This document shows positions 55,468 through 64,000 of a stretch of DNA of 64,000 bases, one piece after another; positions within the stretch are counted from its first letter, which is position 1, and the number at the start of each line of letters is the position of its first letter. Where the stretch lies: contig NHNW01000006.1 in assembly GCA_002786025.1 (NCBI GenBank), forward strand, positions 868,001 to 932,000, given 5' to 3'. This DNA is from Zasmidium citrigriseum. Lineage: Eukaryota; Ascomycota; Dothideomycetes; Mycosphaerellales; Mycosphaerellaceae. The notes under the pieces are model-generated. The model did no database searches. It was not told the DNA's origin and worked only from the letters and a program-made list of their open reading frames with translations. A program made the translations under genes and the position numbers.

Positions 55468-57442
55468 ATGGACCGTAACGCATCAGTTGCAGACACAGAA
55501 CTTAGCAAGTCGACCAGCAAGTCCGGCGGGGAAGCCATCCACCAAGAAACAGCTCCCAAGCAAGAACGGCACATTGCGTATGCTGGAGGTGAAGTGCATC
55601 CTCATGAAGATGCCAGGAAGGCTTCCGTTGGAGTGCCCAGGAATGAGGACATCGAGTTTGTTGACTGGGATGGACCATATGATCCTGAGAATCCGTGAGT
55701 CGCTCGCATGTCTTGAGCCAGAGTATACACTGACATTGGACAGATTCAATTGGACTCCAATGTACAAATGGATAGCCACACTCACGACATGCTTTATGTG
55801 AGGATTTGAAGGTATCTCAATGTCGAATATCACTCATTGACCTCTTCCAGATCGATTTTGACCGGCCTCCCAGCTGGAGCCTATGGTGAGTCCCTGCACG
55901 CAAGGTCATTGTCGCTCTCTAATTGCTATCCTCCAGGCGCGGCTAGTGCCCAAATGATGGATGAATGGAACATCGACAACCAGACGTTCCCGTATCTGTC
56001 GTTCGCCTTGGTCACCTGGAACATGGGAGCTGCCATCTTCCCCTTGGTCTTCGTACCGTTGACGGAGAACACAGGACGCATGCCAGGTTACTTTGTACGT
56101 CAAGCATCCACCTCTCTGATTCCCAGCATGCTCATATTTCACAGGTCTCGTACATCATCTTTCTCATCTTCCTCATTCCCTCCGCGCTCTCTCCCAACTT
56201 CGCAACGATCCTCATCACCCGCTTCTTCGGCGGTGGTGCCAGCTCAGTCGCCATCAATAGTAAGGGCGAGACATAAGACGCAATCACTTGACATCAGACT
56301 AACAACTCTTCCCTCACACAGTCGTCGGCGGCACCATAACCGACATCTGGAAAGGCGACGCCCAACGCTCCATCCCCATGTCCATCTTCGGCATGACCAG
56401 CGTAGTCGGAATCGCCCTGGGCCCCTTCGTCGGCGGCGCAATCCAATCCGGCCTAAACTGGCGCTGGATATACTGGATCCAACTAATAGTCGACGGCGGC
56501 CTCCTCCCCTTCTTCTACCTGATCCTCAAAGAAACCCGGGGCGACGTGATCCTCGCCAAACGCGCCGCCAAAATGCGCAAAAACGGCCATCCGAACGCCT
56601 ACGCCAGGTCGGAGATCAACAAACCGGGGATCTTGCAAGCGTTGAAGATTTCGTTCATGCGGCCGACAAAGATGCTGTGTACGGAGTTTGTGGTGATCAG
56701 TTTTACGATCTGGGTGAGCTTCGCCTGGGGAATTTTGTTCCTCTTCCAGAGCAGCGTGGCCATCGTCTTCCAAGCCCTCTACGATTTCAACACGTTCCAA
56801 ATCTCCATGATCCAGCTCGCTTTATCCGCAGGAGCCATCTTCGCCACCATCATCAACCCCCTCCAGGATCGTCTCTACCTCAAATCCGCTTCCCGCAACC
56901 TCGAACGCCCCGGGAAAGCAATCCCTGAAGCACGACTGTACTTCGCTGTCCCTGGCAGCATCATCTTTGGTGTGGGAATGATATGGTACGGATGGGCCTC
57001 TTACTCGACCCTCCACTGGATCGTACCCACCCTGGGTCTCGGATGCGTCGGCATCGGCGTGTACAGCATCTACCTCGCAGTCGTAAACTACCTCGCAGAC
57101 GCCTACGAGAAATACGCCGCGTCCGCCCTCAGCGCCGCTTCCATGGGCCGCAACGTCACGGGGGCTTTTCTTCCTCTCGCCACGCCCGCCATGTACCGTA
57201 CGCTCGGCTTCCATTGGGCTTCGACGCTGCTGGGTCTTATTGGCTTGGTTCTGAGCGCTGTCCCGGTCATTTTGCTGGTTAAAGGGGAGACGATCAGGGC
57301 GCATAGTCCTTTCATGTTGGATGCGACTTATGATGAGGGGGAGGCGGATGAGAGGCGGGCGAGTCTTGCGTCTAGGTATACGCAGGAGAGAAAGGCGAGT
57401 GCGGTTTTGCCGTGGAGTCAGGTGAGGGCGCCGACGATGTAG
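55468..57442 (+). CDS. MFS transporter, DHA1-like multidrug or polyamine exporter type
   Basis: The six exons are 55468-55694, 55744-55797, 55851-55885, 55937-56094, 56145-56259 and 56322-57442 (1710 nt, 569 residues), including a 35-nt micro-exon. A hydrophilic N-terminus of about 75 residues precedes 12 predicted TMs. Family markers include WNWxP-like PFNWTPMYKW before TM1 and FVPLTENTGRMPGYF at the loop after TM2. The others are FFGGGASSVAINIVGGTITD in TM4, SVVGIALGPFVGGAIQSGLN (antiporter motif C in TM5) and NWRWIYWIQLI. This is the fungal DHA1 drug:H+ antiporter/Tpo1-like group in the plasma membrane. The substrate is unknown. Confidence 0.92.
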
Positions 57443-57777
57443 AAGGGGCTTCGTTGTGATGGGAAGAATGAACGCATGAGACGATTGAGCATCGTTGATG
57501 CAAGCAGGGGTGTTTGTACGAATAGATGGGAAACAAAACATTTGGGTATTCGAGACGGGAAGACCTTTGGAAGCTTGTTGGAGAGTCTCATGAGCCAGTC
57601 AAAGTCGATGAGTAGATCGTAGTCGCTTTCAAAATTGATCTTATTCTCATTGAGCTGAGTTATGCATTGCTTCTAGTCCTCGGAATCTTTGCCCCTTTTC
57701 CATTCACTCAAACCTTGCACTCTTGGCGCCATTCGCGCCATCTAAACATTCATTCAATAGAGAGGCAAGACGTCAAA

Positions 57778-60357
57778 TCAATCACCATACCCCTTCCGAC
57801 TAGCAGGTCCCCCATCCCTCATCCCTGTCTTCTCAACAATCGTCTCCGCAGCGACCTGTCTCGAGTCCTTCACCTTAACAGCTTCCCATTGAGACTCCTC
57901 CTCCATACTACTGTCACCAGATCGCCCATCGTCTTCCTGGCTCTCCCTCCCATGCTCCTTATCATGCTCCTCCATCCGCTTCCGCATCCGCTCCTCCTCA
58001 GTCATCTCCTCATGTCCCTCATCCGTCATCTTGCGGCGCGAGGGAGCAGTCTCAGGTTGCCCTCCTGAGAGTTGCCATTCCATGAGTTTAGCGAACGCGC
58101 CGTCTTTGTCTTTGATCAGGTCGGAGTAGGCTCCTGTTTGTGCCACGCGGCCGTCGGAGCCGATGCAGATGATGCTGTCGCTGCGTTGGATCGTGCTGAG
58201 ACGGTGGGCGATGGAGATTGTGGTGTTGTCGCCGCGCAGAAGGGCTTGGAGGGCTTGGTTGACGAGGGTCTCGGATTCGGCGTCGAGGGCGGAGGTTGCT
58301 TCGTCTAGGATTAGGATGTCGGGGTTCTTTAGTAGGGCACGAGCGATGGCGATGCGTTGCTTCTGGCCACCGGAGAGTTGAGTACCGCGGGCGCCGACAA
58401 ACGTCTCAAGTCCGTCAGGCTGTATCGACAGTCAGCAGTTGTTCACGGTACAGGCGTTAAAGCAACTTACAAAATCACTAATAAACTGACAGTTCGCCTG
58501 TCGTGCAGCGGCGATGATCTCGCTCCTCGATGCCAAAGGCCTACCGTAGGCGATGTTCTCAGCAATGGTACCCGAGAACAGCACCGGCTCCTGTCCGACG
58601 TATCCAATCTTCCTGCGCAGTTGCTTCGCGTTCATGGTGTTGATGTCCCTTCCAGCGATCGTAATTGTACCCTTCGTCGGGGTGTAGAATCGCATGAGCA
58701 GGCTTGCCACAGTGGACTTTCCAGCTCCCGAAGGCGCGACAATAGCGACATTGCTGCCTTGAGGTATCTTGAAGGTCAGATCCGTGAAGATCTGGACTGC
58801 TGGTCTGGTGGGATATGCAAATTCTACGTCCTTGAACTCGATCGTGCCCCGTGCGCTCTTCACCATGTCACCCTTGGTCGGTGAGATGGTTGGTTCGCGA
58901 TCCTGAAGCTCGAACAGGCGACTGGCAGCTCCAACTCCCTTCATCAATTCTGAATAGAAGCTCGACAAGCCGAACAAGCTGCTCCCGGCATATCCAGTGT
59001 ACATCAGGAACGTCGTTAGGTCGCCAACGGTGATGACGCCTGACTTGACCATGCTGCCGCCAACGTAGAGGAGTCCCAGGAAGGTCATGTTACCCATGAA
59101 TCCGGATGCTGAGAAGAATGTGGCCGAAATGAAAGCCTCTTTCCTGCCGAGCGAGAAGATCTTGCGGACCTGGGTATTGTACCGGTGCACTTCTTGCAGC
59201 TCTCCAGCGAATGCCTGACTCGTTCGAACATTTCCTAGTCGTTCTTCTGCAATCTTGGTGAGGGTACCCAGATTCTTCTGTATGCGCCGTGAAAGGTCCC
59301 TGATTGCTCGACCGTAGAGGAAAGCTCCGATGGCGACGGGAGGGAACGCAATTGCAAGGATTCCAGTCAACTTTAGGCTGACATATGCCATCAGTGACAG
59401 GCCAGCAGTCGCAGAGACCAGTGATCTCAGGCCATCCGAGAGGTTCTGAGTGATGCTCTTGCCGACGATGATGGTATCGCTTCCGAGTCTGCTGATCAGG
59501 TCTCCAACTCGATTGGCATCGAAGAACTCGGCATTCTGAACGAACGTTCGTTTGAAAAGCGAACTACGCAGTTTCGTCACGATTCGCTCGCCCACAATCC
59601 TCAGGAGGACAATCCGACCGTAGTTCGCACAGGCGCCTGTTGCCAGAAGCGTGGCCAGTCCAATGTAGAAGTACTCCGTCTTCAAGCCGAACAAGGTTCC
59701 CTCTTCTTGCGAAGCCGCATCCAGAATCTTTCCAATACTGAAAGGCACCGTCATAGTAATGCTGCTGCTGATGAGCAACAGAACAAAAGCCAGACCAAGC
59801 GTTCGAGCTTCTGGCCTTGCGATCCTCAACAGCCGGGCAACCTCCTTCCACGTTCCACCAGTCTTGCCCTCTCCATCCTTGCCATGGCTGGACAGTTTGG
59901 CACTGAGATTGACTTGTGAGGCCTGGGCTGCCTTCTCAGTCTTCTTGAACGTCATGGACTCGTCCTCCTCCTCGTCTGCTGGGTCAGACGACTTCTTGAC
60001 CTCATCTTTATATGACGTCTCCTTGTTACCCTGCTCCTTCGCCAACTGCGCTCTCTGCTCCTCCTGACTCGGCGTAGACGTTTGTAGAACGCGATGTTGC
60101 GGGATATTGGCCGATATAGACTGCTTCACGAGAGCATTAGAAGGCCGTACCAGAGTAGGGCCTCGATTCGTAGACAGACATCGCAGCTGTTGTCCCAGGC
60201 TGGAGCGTTTGGATGGTATAGGTCTCTGTCTCGCCGCTGGGAGCTGTTTTACAAGGCCTTGGATTGGTGATCCCTGTATTCTATGCGTGAATAGGGCTCC
60301 ATTCCCCAGGCTGTCCCAAGCCCGATGCGCGAAGAGGTTGGGCCCGCGCATGGCCAT
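57778..60357 (-). CDS. Mitochondrial ABC half-transporter, Mdl1/Mdl2 family
   Basis: The exons are 60357-58471 and 58419-57778 (842 residues). It is an inner-membrane peptide exporter of the ABCB10/Mdl type. The N-terminus is Arg/Ser/Leu-rich and lacks acids over the first 60 residues, a presequence. A charged linker follows, then one six-TM domain (about residues 185-480) and one nucleotide-binding domain. The latter has Walker [11 protein letters not shown]-loop [12 protein letters not shown], and in exon 2 the signature LSGGQKQR, Walker [13 protein letters not shown] and the H-loop IAHRLSTI. The first Gly of Walker A is Ala. The C-terminus has a long charged tail ([16 protein letters not shown]). 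Mdl1 exports peptides from matrix proteolysis; assignment to Mdl1 versus Mdl2 is not made. Confidence 0.92.
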
Positions 60358-60992
60358 TGTATATGTCCTACGCTTGTCGCCGATGCCAGCGACAAGTGAA
60401 TGCGCCCGCTACCTGCTACCGTCGCTGGACGACTATTGACATATTGTAGTCGATGACGCGGTCAAGAAGCAGCCAACGGCCGGGCTGAAGTGGTTGAACA
60501 GGCGGGTCGTACGAGAGGATGTCGAGGCAGGCGTTAGTTGGGCGACTTTATCAAGGCCAGAGATCGATGGGAGCCGTGTGGGAAGGGAAAGGAGGTCGAG
60601 TGTTGTTTGTTTCTTGCGGTCCAGTCAAAGAAGAGCCGCTCGCGCTCGGTAGTGGAGCTTCCACTTCCAACCTCGCTCATCAGCCGAGCTTTGTTTGCGC
60701 CGATACCGAAAGTTTCAATGGTGGCAGTCGACAATGTCGGATCACGTGTTAGTATCGAACAAGCCCGAAGTGAAATGTAATGAAACATGACATGGTTCTG
60801 GGAAGCGTGAGCAGTAGTATGTTACAAGGTCAAGACTCTCTATCCTAACCCGCCGTGAATCTGTCACTGCGGATGCGCCTCAACTCCCCTGAGCCAGCGA
60901 GCCCGCCCTCCAGATTACCAGTCCGAACCCGCTCATGCGTGACATGCCATCAACACTTTTGCTCAATTGCCATAGATCCGGATCTTGGTCGT
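60358..60992. other. Intergenic, Mdl-type promoter and clathrin light chain 3' flank
   Basis: The short overlapping frames at 60519-60788 have no support. Nothing else is recognised. Confidence 0.5.
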
Positions 60993-61798
60993 CTAGTAGC
61001 CTGTAGCGCCAGGTGCCTTCTCGTCTTTCCGCAAGCTGAGCAGAAGCTCTCTCATCTTGGCCTTTCCACTGCCTGCAGCACCACCGGCCGTGCCCTTGCC
61101 GCTCAGATCCACCAGCTTCGCAATACGCTCCCAGCTGGTGCCTCCAGCAGTAGTATCTTCCCGGTTCTTCAAGAACTCCTCGGCCTCCTTCCGCGTTTGC
61201 GCAATCTGCTTGTCCTTCTTGTTGTTGTAATTCTCGTAAAACTCGTCAATCGCCTGCTGTGCTGCCTTGACCGTCTCTGCCTTCTTCGATGCTGAAACTT
61301 CGTCGCGGTGTTGGATCTGGAGGTCTCGACGTTCGCGCCATTCCCGCAGCACTTCCGGCTCGTCTTCGTATTCTTGGTAGTCGGAGCTCTGAGGTGCGCG
61401 GTAAGGCATGGTGGAGCCGGTGATGCTTCCACCTGGTGCAACTGCCTCGTTGGAAGTATCCACAGCCGGGAAAGACGACTCAAAGTCTCCCATCATGTCT
61501 CCTCCAGCGGATGCGCCGTTTGTAGGACCACCACCTCCAAGCAGGTCATCGTCACCGGCATCAGCGACAGTGGCAGCCTTGTCGTCGGCAGTTGTGAATT
61601 GCTCAGCGTCCTCCCCTAGAACCGCACGCTCGCGGGCCAAGAAATCGGAGGTGTCTGCAGAGTCGAGGTTGTCCAGTGTCGCATCGCCCTTTGCTTCGGT
61701 TTGACCTGCAATCAGTCAGTTTCATGTGATCATTATGATCGTAATCACATGTTCGTACCAGCATCGAACTCGTCTAGTGAAGGGAAACGGTCGGCCAT
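60993..61798 (-). CDS. CLC1: Clathrin light chain
   Basis: The exons are 61798-61759 and 61705-60993 (250 residues), joined by a 53-nt GTACGA...TGCAG intron just after MADRFPSLDEFDAG, which is the conserved N-terminus. The N-terminal half is acidic and Gly/Ala-rich (DDDLLGGGG, MMGDFESSFP). The middle has YQEYEDEPEVLREWRERRDL and then a long coiled coil (about residues 130-195), the heavy-chain-binding helix. The end has WERIAKLVDLSGKG and KMRELLLSLRKDEKAPG. The protein coats endocytic and Golgi vesicles with the heavy chain. Confidence 0.94.
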
Positions 61799-62140
61799 GG
61801 CTGCTGATGCCTATTGACAACTTGCTCCTTCCTGTCCCTCTCCTGAATGGCGTCGTTTGGGCAGGTCGCTCGTTATAGTGAAGTTTTTCACAACGTGATG
61901 CAATTGACGTTTCTATTGGCGGTCTGTCGTGGTTGAAAGTTGTATTGAGTGGTTGGAGTTGGACGGGCAGTGGATGGTGCTGGCATGTGGTCGTCAATGC
62001 GGCTTCCCCAGCTCGCGCGGCAACTTCCGCCCGCCGCGTCTCACGAGCTTCAAGTTCCACTTTGCTTCACTCTGCGACTTTCTCTCCTTCACTCCACTGC
62101 TGCATGGACGGCGACGAGCTATAGCGACACTCGCACCGAG

Positions 62141-62147
62141 TATATAA
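62141..62147 (+). promoter_or_regulatory. TATA-box candidate for the Rtt103 gene
   Basis: TATATAA lies 34 bp before the ATG at 62181, in the 382-bp divergent interval shared with clathrin light chain. The short distance would imply a very short leader, so it may not be the main promoter element. Confidence 0.3.
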
Positions 62148-62180
62148 CACCTGCACTCACTGAAGTCCTTCGCATCAACC

Positions 62181-63500
62181 ATGGCTTACTCCGACGACGC
62201 CGTCAAGGCCAAGCTGGCTGCCCTGAATGAGACGCAGGACAGCATCGTGACTGTCGCCCAGTGGATTATGTTCCACCGCCGTCACGCCGACCGTACTGCG
62301 TCGCTATGGCTGAACCGTCTTCAAGAAAGCCCCAACACCTCAAAGCGCCTCAATCTCATCTACCTCGCCAACGAAGTCGTGCAACAGTCGCGTGCTCGAT
62401 CCAAGACCGACTTCTTGGTCGCATTCGAGCCTCTGATCGCAGATGCCACCTCCCTCGCCTACAAAGGAGCCAACCAGGAAGTGCAAGGGAAGCTGCGACG
62501 AGTGATTGAAGTATGGAGAGAGCGACGCATTTTCGATCCCCAGATTCAAACGAACATCGAGAAGCGACTCGATGAGATCGACAAGCAGAAGGGCGGCAAG
62601 ACTCTCGGTGGAGGAGGTGGAAGACTGGGAGGAAGCTTGTTTGGAGGCAGCGGCGGCGGTGTTGCGCCAGAGCTGGAGCCTCTGAACAAGAGTCAATTGG
62701 CCCTGAGCAAAGCCGAGCTGGCCAGCAAAGCCCCGGTGAACACGGCAAACAGCGAGTATGCGAAGATGACGGATCCGAATACGCCAGTGCCTTCAGCTCC
62801 GGTTAGGGCGGCGAAGCTCAGAGGCCTGGTCAAGGACTTGATGGCTGCTGAAGGTGCGGTCGAGGCAAGCATCAGAGCACGGAACGAGTTGATCGCCGGA
62901 TTGGAGAAGCTTGTGGAAAGCCACCGCGCGAAGATTGCTGAAGAGCAGACGACTTCGTCATGGCTTCGCACGAAGATTGACAGCATGGAGGTGACGATTA
63001 GGGATGTTGAAGACAGTATCATGCGCGGCGCAGATGCTCCTCCAGCGAACGGGACTCCCAACGGCATGTCAGAGCCAGCTCGTCCAGAGACCGAAGGATT
63101 CACGCCGCCACCACCAGACGTCGAAGAGCTTACTCCACCACCGCAGACTGGCGACGATGGGCTCGTGGGCGACGGTAGCCCGGCAGACGCGGGTTACTCT
63201 ACCACGACGGGCGCAGATATCATTCAAGAGCGGCCTCCAAATTTCAACGAACCTCCGCCTGCTATGCCCGAGCAGAACGCCAGCACCGATGCCGCGGAAT
63301 TCCTGAAGAGTCTCATGTCTGGTCAAGGCCAGATACGGCAAGCTTCAGGTGAAATCCCATCCTCGTCAGCAGGAGGCAATCCAGGCGATCCGCGACTGAA
63401 GAGGAGGAAGTTGAGCCACAACGTCGACGACGAGATCTTTGGCTCAGGTGTCGGAGGTGTGGACGAAGAAGGAATCAGTGCGATGCTAGGTGGGCAGTAG
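62181..63500 (+). CDS. RTT103: CID-domain transcription termination factor Rtt103
   Basis: This is a single exon of 439 residues. Residues 1-130 form the CTD-interaction domain (QDSIVTVAQWIMFHRRHADR, RLNLIYLANEVVQQSR, VIEVWRERRIF), which binds phospho-Ser2 repeats of RNA polymerase II. After a Gly-rich linker comes a coiled coil around residues 210-280 that is typical of Rtt103/RPRD proteins. The C-terminal part is Pro/Glu-rich and disordered, with a basic PRLKRRKLSHN patch, and ends DEEGISAMLGGQ. Rtt103 acts with the Rat1 exonuclease in termination. Confidence 0.92.
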   Translation: MAYSDDAVKAKLAALNETQDSIVTVAQWIMFHRRHADRTASLWLNRLQESPNTSKRLNLIYLANEVVQQSRARSKTDFLVAFEPLIADATSLAYKGANQEVQGKLRRVIEVWRERRIFDPQIQTNIEKRLDEIDKQKGGKTLGGGGGRLGGSLFGGSGGGVAPELEPLNKSQLALSKAELASKAPVNTANSEYAKMTDPNTPVPSAPVRAAKLRGLVKDLMAAEGAVEASIRARNELIAGLEKLVESHRAKIAEEQTTSSWLRTKIDSMEVTIRDVEDSIMRGADAPPANGTPNGMSEPARPETEGFTPPPPDVEELTPPPQTGDDGLVGDGSPADAGYSTTTGADIIQERPPNFNEPPPAMPEQNASTDAAEFLKSLMSGQGQIRQASGEIPSSSAGGNPGDPRLKRRKLSHNVDDEIFGSGVGGVDEEGISAMLGGQ

Positions 63501-64000
63501 GAACTCATCGATCAAAGCACGTCCCCGCCGACACAGGCAATCGATCATCATGCAAAACGCAAGGACTCGCTGTGGTGATGGCCCTCAACTTCGTCTACCG
63601 CGTGGAAGGTGAGACGATGTACCTGTTCTGATTCGTCATCCTCATCATTGGTACGTACCAGGGTTCCTCGTCCTTTTCTATCGTAACAAGGCTAACTCAA
63701 CCCAGGCATGGCGGTGGTATTGGGCCCTCCGGTGCCCGTCTTTTACCACAAAGCGCGACTGTGGTCATTATTCACCCTGGGCCGCCAATTCGTACCTCTA
63801 TTTATCACGGTCGAGTTCCGGGACTTCTTTGGGGTGGAATCGGAGGCAGAATGCTCGCAAGAAGCCAAAGGTCGTTTGGATGACCACTTGGGTCTACGGA
63901 ATGCAAGGAAAGGCGTGTGTGCCACGAGATGAGTCGAATATGGCTTTTATGATGCGTTCAAAGCGAGAAAGGATTGTATGTAGTAGTGCGCAGGCCGCGC
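63501..64000 (+). other. Window end; possible 5' part of an unidentified gene
   Basis: An ATG at 63580 begins a short frame. Joining it over a 53-nt GTGAGA...ACCAG segment gives a frame that stays open to the window end. Another frame starts at 63708 and has hydrophobic stretches (VPLFITVEF), ending at 63932. Neither matches a family I know, and the two exclude each other. A gene may begin here and continue beyond the window. Confidence 0.25.

Noticed and set aside
49306..60357. A secondary-metabolite cluster made of esterase, amino-acid oxidase, MFS and ABC genes
   Set aside because: No backbone synthase or cluster regulator is present, the ABC protein is a mitochondrial Mdl type, and Sds22 sits in the middle.
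57778..60357. A defective Walker A in the Mdl-type ABC gene (APSGAGKST)
   Set aside because: Only the first Gly differs; the Lys-Ser-Thr core, signature, Walker B and H-loop are intact.
1..64000. CRISPR arrays, bacterial operons, insertion sequences or rRNA genes
   Set aside because: No regularly spaced repeats or bacterial-type gene order; introns and protein families mark this as fungal nuclear DNA.

Overview
The window looks like a gene-dense stretch of a filamentous ascomycete nuclear genome. Short GT-AG introns of about 45-180 nt, often with GTATGT or GTGAGT donors and CTAAC- or CTGAC-like branch points, interrupt most genes. The recognisable proteins match families typical of filamentous Ascomycota, including ERMES subunit Mdm34, Pfa5, Bot1/mS45, GH55 and the Lag1 ceramide synthase. 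A Dothideomycete, perhaps of the Capnodiales/Mycosphaerellales, is my best guess. That placement is inference, since no marker in the window fixes it. All gene models below were built by hand from splice signals and reading-frame continuity.

Layout. Positions 1-3.7 kb hold no confident gene, but contain a 60-bp hairpin-bearing direct repeat and a possibly decayed minus-strand gene. From 3.8 to 16 kb there are an aquaporin with a long N-terminal tail, an aldo/keto reductase broken by one stop codon, two small secreted proteins, mitoribosomal protein mS45, a PlsC-type acyltransferase and an SDR oxidoreductase. At 16.4 kb lies a degenerate tRNA-Trp-like gene whose T arm is split by a 54-nt intron-like segment. 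From 17.7 to 30 kb there are palmitoyltransferase Pfa5, a tail-anchored coiled-coil protein, the Rpl10 chaperone Sqt1, two tiny paralogous RanBP2-like zinc-finger proteins, Mdm34 and an Ecm15-like protein. From 31 to 38 kb there are a secreted lactonase-fold protein flanked by two copies of a diverged repeat, inositol-pentakisphosphate 2-kinase, an NADP-type alcohol dehydrogenase and ceramide synthase.

The most unusual part is 38.7-45.1 kb. It holds five tandem, same-strand paralogues, each with an N-terminal BTB domain and a C-terminal Cys4 zinc-ribbon-like motif of near-constant spacing (C-x2/4-C-x17/18-C-x2-C). Four of them share an exon of exactly 127 nt. The middle copy has lost an intron and carries an in-frame TAG. 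From 45.4 to 64 kb there are a two-domain GH55 glucanase, an Iah1-type esterase, an L-amino-acid oxidase, the PP1 regulator Sds22, an MFS transporter, a mitochondrial Mdl-type ABC exporter, clathrin light chain and the CID protein Rtt103.

Most single-copy genes are housekeeping and do not form one pathway. Several concern membranes and lipids (Pfa5, ceramide synthase, PlsC, Mdm34, Mdl). The accessory content is concentrated in the BTB array, the small zinc proteins, the secreted proteins and the repeat-bearing intervals. Both nonsense codons found in otherwise intact genes are CpA-to-TpA-type changes, which would fit repeat-induced point mutation but do not prove it.
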